64,000 nucleotides of DNA from Paenibacillus bovis (GCF_001421015.2 NZ_CP013023.1:310001-374000); one strand, 5' to 3'. Positions 17,802 to 26,240 are shown, counted from the first letter of the stretch. Notes: generated from the letters alone by a model not told the origin. Numbers and translations are program-made.

Positions 17802-17871
17802 TTGATACTTCATAACAGTATTAATACTCAGTATCAATAGTATTAATACTACTTGATACAGTATTAATACT
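17802..17871 (+). promoter_or_regulatory. Phased operator array upstream of the winged-helix gene
   Basis: Three perfect palindromes AGTATTAATACT stand at 17817-17828, 17839-17850 and 17860-17871, spaced 22 and 21 bp (two helical turns, so on one face of the helix). They alternate with TTGATAC/GTATCAA elements at 17802, 17831 and 17853. The array ends 60 bases before the ATG at 17931. Cooperative binding, most simply by the winged-helix product itself, is inferred. Confidence 0.75.
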
Positions 17872-17930
17872 ATGTTAATATATCAAAAAGAACGTTTTTC
17901 AACATCCGACTTCTCCCTGGGGGCTCTGCT

Positions 17931-18428
17931 ATGTATCAGAAAAATTCCAATGCCGAGAGTATACGTAATCACGTGCTTGAATATTTGCAAAAAGAAGGCA
18001 AAACTGGGTTCGCCGTTATCCGTAAATACCTGGAGCAGCTGCCCGAGAATTATAGTGATGGTTCGATCATTGGTGCACTACGCACAATCGCTGATCGTGA
18101 ACCCCGTATCGTGAAGATCAAAGAAGGTACTGCTGCTTATTACGATCTGGCCGAGAATCAGACACAGATACAGACGCAGCCCCCTGTAGCGTCCTCTTCT
18201 ATCCGGGAACTACATATGTCTGCTCCACACGTCGATCAGGAGCCACATACAGTGCTGATCCAGGAGATCGAACAGCTGATCATTGATCTGAATATGAAGA
18301 CCCAGGAACTCAATATTCTGATGCTCGAAGGCAAAGTAAAAGATCGTGATGCTTACTATATGGGACTGGCGATCAAAGCCAATGAACTGCAGACGATCGT
18401 GCTGCAGAATAAACTGACCAAAGCATGA
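17931..18428 (+). CDS. Unrecognised protein with N-terminal winged-helix-like domain
   Basis: This 165-residue protein has an N-terminal ~75 residues (ESIRNHVLEYLQKEGKTGFA, then YLEQLPENYSDGSIIGALRT and VKIKEGTAAYYDL) with the pattern of a winged-helix DNA-binding domain. A Gln/Pro/Ser-rich linker follows at ~80-115. The C-terminal helix pair (VLIQEIEQLIIDLNMKTQEL and AYYMGLAIKANELQTIVLQN) could be a dimerising coiled coil. No family is recognised. The start has only a weak site (GGGGGCT). The array of phased dyads directly upstream suggests an autoregulated DNA-binding protein. It may derive from a mobile element, but no element genes are nearby. Confidence 0.7.
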   Translation: MYQKNSNAESIRNHVLEYLQKEGKTGFAVIRKYLEQLPENYSDGSIIGALRTIADREPRIVKIKEGTAAYYDLAENQTQIQTQPPVASSSIRELHMSAPHVDQEPHTVLIQEIEQLIIDLNMKTQELNILMLEGKVKDRDAYYMGLAIKANELQTIVLQNKLTKA

Positions 18429-18429
18429 T

Positions 18430-18477
18430 AAAAAGCTTTTGACTCTATAGCGCTATAGAATCAAAAGCTTTTTTCGT
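18430..18477. terminator. Strong bidirectional terminator
   Basis: AAAAGCTTTTGA pairs with TCAAAAGCTTTT, extended inward by CTATAG/CTATAG around CG, and is followed by a T-run. It also serves the convergent SDR gene. Confidence 0.85.
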
Positions 18478-18523
18478 TATAAGAAACGAACTCGAATTGT
18501 AACTAGAGGAGTATTTGGTTATA

Positions 18524-19243
18524 TCACCATGGAAGTTGTTTTCCATCTCTAAAGAAAAGTCCGGTTGGGCCATCATCAGGAAGAGTTGCTGCCCAAACAA
18601 TTCCCTTTGCACTCTCGCTCACAGGGCGTCCCCCACCGGTTCCAAATGTATCTGTTATATCCGGGCAAACAGAATTGACTAACATTTTATATTGCTTAAA
18701 TTCTTTTGCCATTTTTATCGTAAGTCCATTCATAGCCAATTTCGATATATCATACCCTAAGGTAGGCATCTCTAATGCACCATTTATAAATCCATATTGA
18801 GGGTCTTCTAATGAACCTGCACTACTTGAAACGTTAACGATTCTTCCTTGATCCGATTTTATTAGCAACGGTAAAAACTTTTGAGTGACACTCCATGTAC
18901 CAACGACGTTGGTGTCTAATATGCTTCTTAATTCATCAATATCCATTTTTTCAATAGACTCTCCAGCTTTCAACATTGCTGCATTATTGATAAGAACATC
19001 CAATTTACCATATTGCATTTCGACGGTAGATGCAGCCTCAATTATACTTTTATCATCTGTAATATCCACGACTACTGGAGAAGCGCTTATTCCAAGGCTT
19101 TTTAATTCTTCTACAAATGGAGTAATCTGTTCCATTCTCCGGGCAGCTAAAATAGTGTGGTATCCCCTGGCACCCAATTGTTTTGCAGTTTCAAACCCCA
19201 GTCCTCCCTTACGGCCAGAACCTGTTATTAAAGCTATTCTCAT
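18524..19243 (-). CDS. Short-chain dehydrogenase/reductase
   Basis: This 239-residue SDR has the variant cofactor motif TGSGRKGGLGFE, then NNAAMLKAG, VNVSSSAGS and a catalytic YDISK (Tyr/Lys), and ends in GPTGLFFRDGKQLPW. The architecture resembles carbonyl reductase-like SDRs from Firmicutes. Codon use is more AT-rich than in the surrounding metabolic genes. A second SDR and an Rrf2 regulator follow on the same strand, but the gap of 134 bases makes a single operon uncertain. Confidence 0.85.
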   Translation of the reverse strand: MRIALITGSGRKGGLGFETAKQLGARGYHTILAARRMEQITPFVEELKSLGISASPVVVDITDDKSIIEAASTVEMQYGKLDVLINNAAMLKAGESIEKMDIDELRSILDTNVVGTWSVTQKFLPLLIKSDQGRIVNVSSSAGSLEDPQYGFINGALEMPTLGYDISKLAMNGLTIKMAKEFKQYKMLVNSVCPDITDTFGTGGGRPVSESAKGIVWAATLPDDGPTGLFFRDGKQLPW

Positions 19244-19377
19244 AATATTTCATCCATCCTTCATTTGATTTTGTATTTATTGGAATAACCATTCATGCAA
19301 GCTATTTCTGTATTTCCTTATCAGTTAATACGAAGCCAAGGATGGTGATATCTGTCCCAAGCCAGATTCAGAATGGA

Positions 19378-20061
19378 TTACCGTATGACACTCTCCGGAG
19401 TAACGCCCACAGGGAAAGTCTCTTCCATTTTATTTTGTTTGGAATAAAGGTCGAACCAGGCATCGGCAATATACGAAGCGTCTGTCTGTGTACCAGGCTT
19501 GATATATACGCCCAAGGCAAGATGGCCTACGTAGATCCCCTTATCGGCCAAATCCTTATGGAGGTTGTGTGCATAGTTGCGTAGAGCGCTCATGGCAATT
19601 CCCATATTGGCCGTACTTTGAATGGAATAGATGGAGGTCAGTGCCGTCGTAAACAGCAATGCGCCCGTTCCTTTAGTTAACATATCCGGTAGTACCGATT
19701 GAACGGTCCGAATGGCACCCAGTGTAAAACCGGAGAAGATATCCAGGGCATTCTCATCTGTAATTTGCCAAGCTGGAGTCGGCAGGTAGTTGCCTGCTGT
19801 AGGACTATATTCCACAACATCAATGAATCCAAATCGTTTCTTGATAGCCTGGAGTGCCGCTTCCAATTGTTCTTTATAAAATACGTCTGCTGCGAAGCCA
19901 ACGGCTTCGATGTTCTCTGCTGCTAATTGCGCCGCCAATTCATCCAGCTTTGTTTGATCCCGAGAGATCAATGCAACTCGAAAGCCATTTTGACCAAACT
20001 TGCGGGCAATAGATAAGCCAAGTCCTGCTCCCGCACCTACAATTGCGATTGTTTTTTTCAT
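19378..20061 (-). CDS. SDR family NAD(P)-binding protein
   Basis: This 227-residue protein has a Rossmann N-terminus (MKKTIAIVGAGAGLGLSIAR) and SDR order (AADVFYKEQLEAALQAI, VEYSPTAG in place of NNAG, LLFTTALTS). The catalytic Tyr-x-x-x-Lys is not obvious: the usual position reads NMGIAMSALRNYAH. It may therefore be a non-classical or non-catalytic SDR. AGAGGTGTATCCATT precedes the ATG. A small ORF and an Rrf2-family regulator gene lie upstream on the same strand and may control it. Confidence 0.82.
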   Translation of the reverse strand: MKKTIAIVGAGAGLGLSIARKFGQNGFRVALISRDQTKLDELAAQLAAENIEAVGFAADVFYKEQLEAALQAIKKRFGFIDVVEYSPTAGNYLPTPAWQITDENALDIFSGFTLGAIRTVQSVLPDMLTKGTGALLFTTALTSIYSIQSTANMGIAMSALRNYAHNLHKDLADKGIYVGHLALGVYIKPGTQTDASYIADAWFDLYSKQNKMEETFPVGVTPESVIR

Positions 20062-20225
20062 AATGGATACACCTCTTTCGATTGGGGAAAATATTGATCT
20101 ATAACCATGAATAGCGTTGAATATTCTTAACTATCAAGTAGTAAACACGTTGTTAGAAGATGCTATAACTTTTACAACTCAATTGAGATTAGTCCCTTAT
20201 GCAAGATGAGCCCATTCTCGAAGGT

Positions 20226-20321
20226 CTACATCGAAAAGTTGAGCATTCTACTCTCTGCAAGATCGCGCGAGTCGCAGTACTCCTTGTCAAAGTTACGATA
20301 AAACCGAAACATATTTTTCAT
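20226..20321 (-). CDS. Possible small ORF, 31 residues, or remnant of a degraded gene
   Basis: Behind a very good ribosome site (AAGGGAGGGAT) a frame runs MKNMFRFYRNFDKEYCDSRD, then LAESRMLNFSM and stops at TAG. The same frame continues with TFENGLILHKGLISIEL to TAA at 20172. No family is recognised. A 31-residue peptide gene and the 5' remnant of a longer lost gene are both possible. Confidence 0.35.
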   Translation of the reverse strand: MKNMFRFYRNFDKEYCDSRDLAESRMLNFSM

Positions 20322-20367
20322 ATCCCTCCCTTATTGTGCTTTTTAAAGTTGCATATTAGCTTAAAAA

Positions 20368-20398
20368 GAAAGTTGCAGCAAGATATACTGCAACTTTC
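20368..20398 (-). terminator. Hairpin after the Rrf2 gene
   Basis: GAAAGTTGCAG pairs with CTGCAACTTTC, and the minus strand continues with TTTTTAAG. It lies 50 bases after the Rrf2 stop. The same sequence recurs in degenerate form near 20960. Confidence 0.65.
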
Positions 20399-20447
20399 AT
20401 AAGCACATTATAAAAGATTAAGAATATTATTTCAAGTACCCAAAATT

Positions 20448-20882
20448 CTAATAAGAGAAATCATCGATCTTGTTCATTAAATCCGAGATCGTAAATTGCT
20501 TTAAATATTCGATCGTTTCTTTTTCGGATTCAAATAATATTTTCTCTATTTCCAAGTCCAGCTGCTCGCTTGCTTTATTGCAGTTTACATTCAATTCTGG
20601 TCCAGTTCCCGTATTAACAGCTAAATAAACATCGCCTAACGATATTAAATGAGCAGGTTTATTCAAAATGTACCCGCCTTCGCGCCCACCCTTCGACTCC
20701 ACAATCCCAGCTACGGTCAACGATTGCATAAATCTTCTCAAAAAAGTTGCGTGGGTATCGAGCTGTGAAGCAATCATGGCGCTGGACAGTATACTGTTAT
20801 TCTTGGCTAACCAAACAAGCGCATGGACAGCGATTTTAAAATGCGGAGGCCCGATGGGGATTCCCTTGTTTGCCGCACTCAT
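20448..20882 (-). CDS. Rrf2 family transcriptional regulator
   Basis: This 144-residue protein has the Rrf2 winged helix: HFKIAVHALVWLAKNNSILS, then the recognition region THATFLRRFMQSLTVAGIVE and the wing KGGREGGYIL. The sensor region has only one Cys (LNVNCNKAS), so it lacks the three-Cys Fe-S ligand set of IscR/NsrR and is closer to YwnA-type members. GGAAGGTGAATAAC selects the ATG at 20882. The probable targets are the SDR genes downstream. A degraded copy of its 3' end lies just upstream at 20955-21110. Confidence 0.85.
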   Translation of the reverse strand: MSAANKGIPIGPPHFKIAVHALVWLAKNNSILSSAMIASQLDTHATFLRRFMQSLTVAGIVESKGGREGGYILNKPAHLISLGDVYLAVNTGTGPELNVNCNKASEQLDLEIEKILFESEKETIEYLKQFTISDLMNKIDDFSY

Positions 20883-20954
20883 GTTATTCACCTTCCTTCC
20901 AGCCATTAAGTAATACAATGGTCTTAAATCAACAACTAATATATTAAATGAAAA

Positions 20955-21110
20955 AAAGAACGTGCAGTAAGATATATTGCAACTTTAACAAGCACATTAT
21001 AAATGATCAAGAATGTTATTTCAAGTCCGCCAAAACTCCAGCAAGCGAAATGATCGATCTTGTTCATTAGATTCGAGATCATTGCTTTTTCAGATTCAAA
21101 TAATATTTCC
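20955..21110 (-). pseudogene. Degenerate copy of the 3' end of an Rrf2 gene
   Basis: This stretch repeats, with substitutions and a short deletion, the segment that carries the 3' end, stop region and terminator hairpin of the neighbouring Rrf2 gene (about 20368-20545). Shared landmarks are AAGCACATTATAAA, TTATTTCAAGT, GATCGATCTTGTTCATTA and GATTCAAATAATATTT. On the minus strand it still encodes an EILFESEK...LMNKID remnant. It is the relic of a tandem paralogue or of a local duplication. Confidence 0.7.
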
Positions 21111-21169
21111 GCTAGAATATGTCTTCAAACTAGAAATTCAGTTCATATCGTTTCAGAAGGTTGTAAGCA

Positions 21170-21211
21170 AAAAAGGTAGGATCTCGCTATGTAAGCGAAT
21201 CCTACCCTTTC
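21170..21211 (-). terminator. Terminator of ilvE
   Basis: On the minus strand GGGTAGGATTCGC pairs with GCGAGATCCTACC (one mismatch), followed by TTTTTTG. Confidence 0.85.
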
Positions 21212-21263
21212 TATTCCACTTCATACGTATATCTAACCGTACTTGTTATTTCATGATTTTGTT

Positions 21264-22340
21264 TTACTTTACTTCCAGCGTCCAGCCAAATGGATCTTCG
21301 ATTGCGCCCTTTTGGATGCCGGTCAGTGTCTCGTACAGTTTGGCCGACAGTTCGCCGGTCTTGCCTTCGTTGATGGTCAGTTTCTCACCCTGCCAGTTCA
21401 GTTCGCCGATCGGAGAGATAACCGCCGCTGTACCTGTACCGAATGCTTCTTCCAACTTGCCGGAACGGGAGGCTTCTTCCAGTTCGTCGATAGACAGCTG
21501 GCGCTCCTCTACCGGAATCTCCCAGTGCTTGAGCAGCTGGATAATCGAATCGCGGGTAATCCCGTGCAGGATACTGCCGTTCAGTGCCGGTGTAACTACC
21601 GTACCGTCGATTTTGAAAAAGACGTTCATACTGCCGACTTCTTCGATATATTTGCGGTGTACGCCGTCCAGCCACATGACCTGGGAATAACCCAGCTCGG
21701 TTGCGCCTTCCTGCGCTTTGAGACCTGCTGCGTAGTTGCCGGCTGTTTTGGCCGTACCTACGCCGCCGGGAACTGCGCGAACATACTTGGATTCCACATA
21801 GATTTTGACCGGATTAATGCCTTCGGCATAATACGCAGCAACCGGAGACAGAATAATCATAAATTTGTACTGCAGGGATGGGGCTACGCCCAGTGCCGCT
21901 TCTGTCGCGATTACGAATGGACGGATATACAGGGAAGTGCCTTCGCCCTCGGGAATCCATTCTTTGTCGATCAGCACCAGCTGACGCAGCGCTTCAAGAG
22001 CCAGCTCCGGATCAATCTCGGGAATACTCAGGCGCTCGTTGGACAGGTTCAGACGCTCGATATTTTTGGTCGGGCGGAACATCAGAATGCGTCCGTCTTC
22101 GGTCAGGTAAGCTTTCAGACCTTCAAAGATGGTCTGTCCGTAGTGAAAGACTTTGGCTGCCGGGTCCATGCTGATATTTTGATAAGGCACGATACGAGGA
22201 TCGTGCCATCCTTGTCCATGATCATAATCCAGAATGAACATATGATCTGTAAATTTACTGCCGAATACCAGACCTTTTGTTTCAGGTTTGGTTTTTGGGC
22301 TTGTTGTCTTTTCGATTTTGATATCGATCGTCATGGTCAT
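21264..22340 (-). CDS. ilvE: Branched-chain amino acid aminotransferase
   Basis: This 358-residue class IV PLP aminotransferase of the long (BCAT2/YwaA-like) type has FHYGQTIFEGLKAY, YIRPFVIAT and the PLP lysine in GTAKTAGNYAAG (Lys198). The C-terminal parts EEAFGTGTAAVISPIG and the GKTGELSAKLYETLTGIQ helix are also present. It catalyses the last step of Leu, Ile and Val synthesis and the first of their breakdown, using 2-oxoglutarate and glutamate. AAGGAGAC stands only two bases before the ATG at 22340 but eight before the in-frame ATG at 22334, so translation may begin at the second. It is monocistronic. No T-box was seen upstream. Confidence 0.95.
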   Translation of the reverse strand: MTMTIDIKIEKTTSPKTKPETKGLVFGSKFTDHMFILDYDHGQGWHDPRIVPYQNISMDPAAKVFHYGQTIFEGLKAYLTEDGRILMFRPTKNIERLNLSNERLSIPEIDPELALEALRQLVLIDKEWIPEGEGTSLYIRPFVIATEAALGVAPSLQYKFMIILSPVAAYYAEGINPVKIYVESKYVRAVPGGVGTAKTAGNYAAGLKAQEGATELGYSQVMWLDGVHRKYIEEVGSMNVFFKIDGTVVTPALNGSILHGITRDSIIQLLKHWEIPVEERQLSIDELEEASRSGKLEEAFGTGTAAVISPIGELNWQGEKLTINEGKTGELSAKLYETLTGIQKGAIEDPFGWTLEVK

Positions 22341-22454
22341 GTCTCCTTAACAGGCATTCCTTGGGATTGGTTTCATTAAATCATATCACTTTTTACAGAG
22401 CAGCGAAAATAGCTAAATGCAATAACTTTATTAAATTACGCTAGAAAGCGAAAA

Positions 22455-22497
22455 AGATACTAGACAGTATAATTCTCACTTCGTCTAGTATCTTAAA
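22455..22497 (-). terminator. Terminator of the dGTPase gene
   Basis: AAGATACTAGAC pairs with GTCTAGTATCTT, and the minus strand continues with TTTTCGC. Confidence 0.8.
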
Positions 22498-22524
22498 TAT
22501 TTATTATATAGATTTTATTTGAAG

Positions 22525-23853
22525 TCATATATCAAATAAACGACTTTCTTTTGATTCGTATAATCTAGAATACATTTTAATAGCATAAGAATCAGTCATC
22601 CCTGCAATATAGTCGCAAACCACTCTTTCAAGATTCATACCTGTATTAATCAATACTTGATCTGAGATACGTAATAATTTTTTTTCACTTTGTAGAGCTT
22701 CAAAAAGTTTTTTTACAACGTAACCACCTTTCCATTCTAAAGTTTGCACACGCTGAAGATCAATCACTTTTTCTTTTACAATCTTAGTTAAATCATTAAT
22801 TAGATCTTCTAACTTTGCAGGTAGCACTGCTTTATACCTTATTCTAGGTGAAGTATAGCAATTTTCTTCTTGAATTTTCACACTTGAAATAAAAAGAGAA
22901 ATTATGTCTGCAATAGCATCTTTAATGATTTGCGATGAATGATTAATTTTCCCTTTTATTAGATCTTCTAATTTATTAGCAGCTTTTATTAAAGCTTTAT
23001 CATTTTCTAAACGATATTTTTTTAGAATATCGATCAATTCACTTATATCAATTAATTTTAATCGTAACGCATCTTCCACATCATGCGTAGCATAAGCAAT
23101 ATCATCTGCTAATTCAATTATTGAACATTCTAAAGATTTATGTTTTGTTTTATGATGCTTTTGCTTGTGATCCATTTTATCAAGTTCACTATAATAATCT
23201 TTCTCATTAGGTTCTAATATATTTGTGACCCATTCAAATCTTTCTTTATCATCATCATATACACTTGTTTTAGGCGGTGAGTACTTATGTTGATTATAAA
23301 CTTCAACATTCACTGCCTGGCTATATAAAATGGGATATTTTAATATGGCCATCAATGTAGCTCTTGTAAGATTAAGTCCGTTTCCTCTTTCTAATCTTGT
23401 TAAAATTCTAAATGTTTGAGCATTCCCTTCAAATCCACCAAAATTAATCATCTTTTCATTTAGAGCACGCTCACCTTGATGTCCAAATGGAGGATGTCCA
23501 AAATCATGAGAAAGAGCGGCAGCTTCTATTAAAGAAGTATCTATTTTCCCATGGATCCCATTTAAAATAGAATCCTTTAAGTTTAAGGCTAAAGAAATTC
23601 CTCGGGCAATCTGGGCAACTTCCATAGAATGAGTTAAACGAGTACGATGAAAGTCACCCTCTCCCACACCAAAAACTTGCGTTTTAGATTGTAATCTTCT
23701 AAATGCTGCAGAATGCACTATCCTACCATAATCTCTTTCATAGTCATCTCTAGAAGGAGTTCCTGTCCTATTTAGATCACTTTCTTTTCTCTCGCTATCC
23801 AACTTGCTGTATAAACTATTTTCATCAAAAGATGAAAGAATCAATTTTCTCAC
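22525..23853 (-). CDS. dGTPase-like deoxynucleotide triphosphohydrolase (HD domain)
   Basis: This 442-residue protein begins like dGTP triphosphohydrolases (RDDYERDYGRIVHSAAFRRL, then QTKV-type QSKTQVFG). The metal-binding HD set is present: His75 in RTRLTHSMEVAQ, His116-Asp117 in LSHDFGHPPFGHQGE and the later Asp in LADDIAYATHDVED. It should split dNTPs, best known for dGTP, into nucleoside and triphosphate. Composition is markedly AT-rich compared with ilvE and the methyltransferase on either side, which suggests transfer. It starts with GTG at 23853, or with TTG nine bases inside, which is better spaced from AAGGGG. Housekeeping and antiphage (dNTP depletion) roles both fit; genome context favours the second only weakly. 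Confidence 0.87.
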   Translation of the reverse strand: MRKLILSSFDENSLYSKLDSERKESDLNRTGTPSRDDYERDYGRIVHSAAFRRLQSKTQVFGVGEGDFHRTRLTHSMEVAQIARGISLALNLKDSILNGIHGKIDTSLIEAAALSHDFGHPPFGHQGERALNEKMINFGGFEGNAQTFRILTRLERGNGLNLTRATLMAILKYPILYSQAVNVEVYNQHKYSPPKTSVYDDDKERFEWVTNILEPNEKDYYSELDKMDHKQKHHKTKHKSLECSIIELADDIAYATHDVEDALRLKLIDISELIDILKKYRLENDKALIKAANKLEDLIKGKINHSSQIIKDAIADIISLFISSVKIQEENCYTSPRIRYKAVLPAKLEDLINDLTKIVKEKVIDLQRVQTLEWKGGYVVKKLFEALQSEKKLLRISDQVLINTGMNLERVVCDYIAGMTDSYAIKMYSRLYESKESRLFDI

Positions 23854-24093
23854 CCCTTAAATATTATACAAATATATACCCAAAAAAATACATTTAACTA
23901 TTAACAATAAATTTAAAGCATTAAAAAACATCTTTATTTATATACTAATTTTTCCTGTTTGAAAAGAATTATAATATATTAAGCTCTATTTGAATGACAG
24001 ATGATTTAGATTAAATCTATGGTTTTATATTCAGTTGGGTCTATGTATGATATTGGTAAAATAAACCTGCGATTCGCCAAAGGAGGACTAATT

Positions 24094-24924
24094 ATGAATA
24101 TCCCGGAGCACAACTCAAGGAATAATATCGATCGATTTAACGGCTTTCAGGAATTATATGATCAGCATCGTCCCCAGGCGCCCGGCATGGTGGTCGATCT
24201 ACTGACCAATTATTTGCAGAAGCGACCGGGACTGGTCGTGGATGTAGGCTGTGGCACCGGACTATCCACTCTGATCTGGCAAGGACGGGCAGCAAAGGTG
24301 ATTGGAGTCGAGCCCAACGAAGACATGATCACTGTCGCCCGGCGCAAGCTGGAACAGCTGGGAGATACGGATCGTATCACCTTTGAACAGGGCTATTCCA
24401 ACCAGCTGCCTGTCGACAACGGAGCCGCCGATATCATTACCTGCTCTCAGTCCTTTCATTGGATGGAGCCGGTGAGTACGCTGCAGGAAGCAGCGAGAGT
24501 ATTGGCATCGGGTGGTGTATTTGCCATATACGATTGCGACTGGCCGCCTACGATCAACTGGCAGCTGGAGAGGGAATATGAACATCTGATCCGGCTCTCC
24601 GACCGTTTGATCGAGCAGCATGCCGATCCAGACACAACAGCCAGCAAGCGGGACAAGAACACTCATCTGCAGGCACTGCAGGACAGCGGGCATTTCCGCT
24701 TTACCCGGGAGATCGTCTTCCATCATACCGAGCCATGCAGTGCGGAGCGCTATACCGGTCTGCTGCTCAGTCAGGGCGGTATTCAGGCCGCGTTAAAACT
24801 GGGAGCTGCCGCACAGCATCTCGAATCGGAGATCGGCGTGTTCCAGGCAATGGCAGATGACTTTTTCCGTGGTGGCGTTATTAATGTATTGTTCAGCTAC
24901 CGCATGAGACTCGGCATCAAATAA
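24094..24924 (+). CDS. Class I SAM-dependent methyltransferase
   Basis: This is a 276-residue methyltransferase of the UbiE/Tam-like type. Motif I is VVDVGCGTGLST, then IGVEPNEDM (acidic residue binding the SAM ribose), ADIITCSQSFHWMEP and the post-motif segment ARVLASGGVFAIYDCDWPP. The HWM motif occurs in trans-aconitate and related small-molecule methyltransferases. AAAGGAGGACTAATT fixes the start at 24094; the frame is open further upstream to 24019 without a ribosome site. It is monocistronic with a strong terminator. The substrate is unknown. Confidence 0.85.
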   Translation: MNIPEHNSRNNIDRFNGFQELYDQHRPQAPGMVVDLLTNYLQKRPGLVVDVGCGTGLSTLIWQGRAAKVIGVEPNEDMITVARRKLEQLGDTDRITFEQGYSNQLPVDNGAADIITCSQSFHWMEPVSTLQEAARVLASGGVFAIYDCDWPPTINWQLEREYEHLIRLSDRLIEQHADPDTTASKRDKNTHLQALQDSGHFRFTREIVFHHTEPCSAERYTGLLLSQGGIQAALKLGAAAQHLESEIGVFQAMADDFFRGGVINVLFSYRMRLGIK

Positions 24925-25002
24925 CGGTGATTGATCTTCAAGTAGGCATACCTTGTCGATGAATTCAGAATATTCGGAGTATGCCGCTATCCCGCACAAC
25001 AT

Positions 25003-25044
25003 AAAAGCCTGCCAGCAGATATGGTCTGCTGGCAGGCTTTTTTA
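25003..25044. terminator. Bidirectional terminator
   Basis: AAAGCCTGCCAGCAGA pairs with TCTGCTGGCAGGCTTT and has T-runs on both strands. It separates the methyltransferase from the convergent YjgB-like gene. Confidence 0.88.
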
Positions 25045-25058
25045 CTCCACTTGTTCAA

Positions 25059-25649
25059 TCAGGCCTTAACGAGATTGATATGATCCAGATCGGTGCTGCT
25101 GTTGAAGATGAATTCCAGCTTGTAGTTACCGCGGATATAGGTCATCTTGGTCTGCTTGTTCGCTCCGCTGCCGATTGTAGTCGTGGATGCAGGTGCATAC
25201 CACTGCTGACGCAGCAGCTTCATCGTGATTCCGCCGATATTGGTCTGGCGCTCCACATTGGTGCCAAAATAGCGCATTTCGGTCAGCACATTGTTTTTAT
25301 CGTAATGAAAGGCATATCCGGGATGTCCCATATTGGCGGTATATTGATCATATCCGCTGGCATTCTTGCGAGGTACCTCGGCTGCACCGAGACGATCCAG
25401 CACTTCCGCTCTCGTCGTTTTGCCAATTGTATAAGCATTCATGTCTCCAGGGAATTTTCCTTTGAGAGCAGGCTTGTAGAAGCTGTTCAGGTTCTGAAGC
25501 ACCAGCTTCTGCGTATAATCGCTCGCTGCGGCTTCGGCATGATGAACAGGCATGAGTACACCATAGCCTGCGCCTGCTGCGCCCAGCACGGTTGTGCCAG
25601 CGATCGCGGCAGCCAGCATTCCTTTTCGTACAGATAAATGACGTAACAT
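25059..25649 (-). CDS. YjgB family (DUF4309) secreted protein
   Basis: This 196-residue protein has an N-terminal signal or anchor (RKGMLAAAIAGTTVLGAAGA) and a DUF4309/YjgB domain: NAYTIGKTTRAEVLDRLG, then YTANMGHPGYAFHYDKNNVL, MRYFGTNVERQTNIGGITM and a final beta-rich segment. YjgB-type proteins are extracytoplasmic and have no known activity. Unlike the lipoprotein members, there is no lipobox Cys here. AAGGAGGAATACAAT precedes the ATG. It is monocistronic and shares the terminator at 25003. Confidence 0.8.
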   Translation of the reverse strand: MLRHLSVRKGMLAAAIAGTTVLGAAGAGYGVLMPVHHAEAAASDYTQKLVLQNLNSFYKPALKGKFPGDMNAYTIGKTTRAEVLDRLGAAEVPRKNASGYDQYTANMGHPGYAFHYDKNNVLTEMRYFGTNVERQTNIGGITMKLLRQQWYAPASTTTIGSGANKQTKMTYIRGNYKLEFIFNSSTDLDHINLVKA

Positions 25650-25868
25650 ATTGTATTCCTCCTTCGGTCTTACCGGAATAAAGCTGTCTCGTGCAGCTAT
25701 CTACACAGACGAAGCGTGATCCCTAAAAGTTACCCCATTGATAGCAGATCGTAACAAAATAATATTCATACTTTAACATATCATTGATCGGTAGGCAGTA
25801 ACATGGTCATCCGCAGCTATCTGATTTCCCTTTCCAAAATTACAGATTGCAGCCCAGCCCTAACACTA

Positions 25869-26240
25869 TTATGAATCTTTGGCAGACCGGGGCTTTTCTC
25901 CATATTCGTTGCCAAATGCCTCCATATTTTTTAGTACAGGAAGAAGCCGGGTGCCCTTCTCTGTCAGTGAATATTCAACCCGTGGAGGCACTTCGGGGTA
26001 CACAACACGCTTGATAATTCCGTCCTTCTCCAGTTCTTTCAGCTGTTTGGTGAGCGAGCCCTGAGACAGGTCCCCCAGAAACTTTTTGATATCCGTGAAC
26101 CGGCGCGTACTTCCGTCCAGATACCAGATAATCAAATATTTCCAACGCCCTGTGAGTATATTTTGTGTAAAAGCTATAGCATACATCGCTCGTTCCTTAT
26201 CGATAAAGTCTTCTTCAAACCCATCGCTGCATATTCTCAT
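25869..26240 (-). CDS. HxlR family transcriptional regulator
   Basis: This 123-residue HxlR/DUF24 winged-helix protein reads GRWKYLIIWYLDGSTRRFTD, then SQGSLTKQLKELEKDGIIKR and YPEVPPRVEYSLTEKG. Cys4 near the N-terminus is at the position where redox-sensing members (YodB, CatR, HypR) have their reactive Cys, so thiol or quinone sensing is plausible. The start at 26240 was preferred over the 26267 frame because GGGAGCGGG precedes it. It is divergent from a nitronate monooxygenase gene, and a 24-bp dyad lies between them. Confidence 0.85.
   Translation of the reverse strand: MRICSDGFEEDFIDKERAMYAIAFTQNILTGRWKYLIIWYLDGSTRRFTDIKKFLGDLSQGSLTKQLKELEKDGIIKRVVYPEVPPRVEYSLTEKGTRLLPVLKNMEAFGNEYGEKPRSAKDS

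Noticed and set aside
17802..17871. CRISPR or plasmid iteron origin
   Set aside because: Repeats are 12-bp palindromes at two-turn spacing next to a winged-helix gene; there is no Rep protein, DnaA-box cluster or spacer uniformity. An operator array explains it better.
21243..22379. 378-residue plus-strand ORF opposite ilvE
   Set aside because: It is antisense of ilvE with no family resemblance; ilvE is unmistakable.
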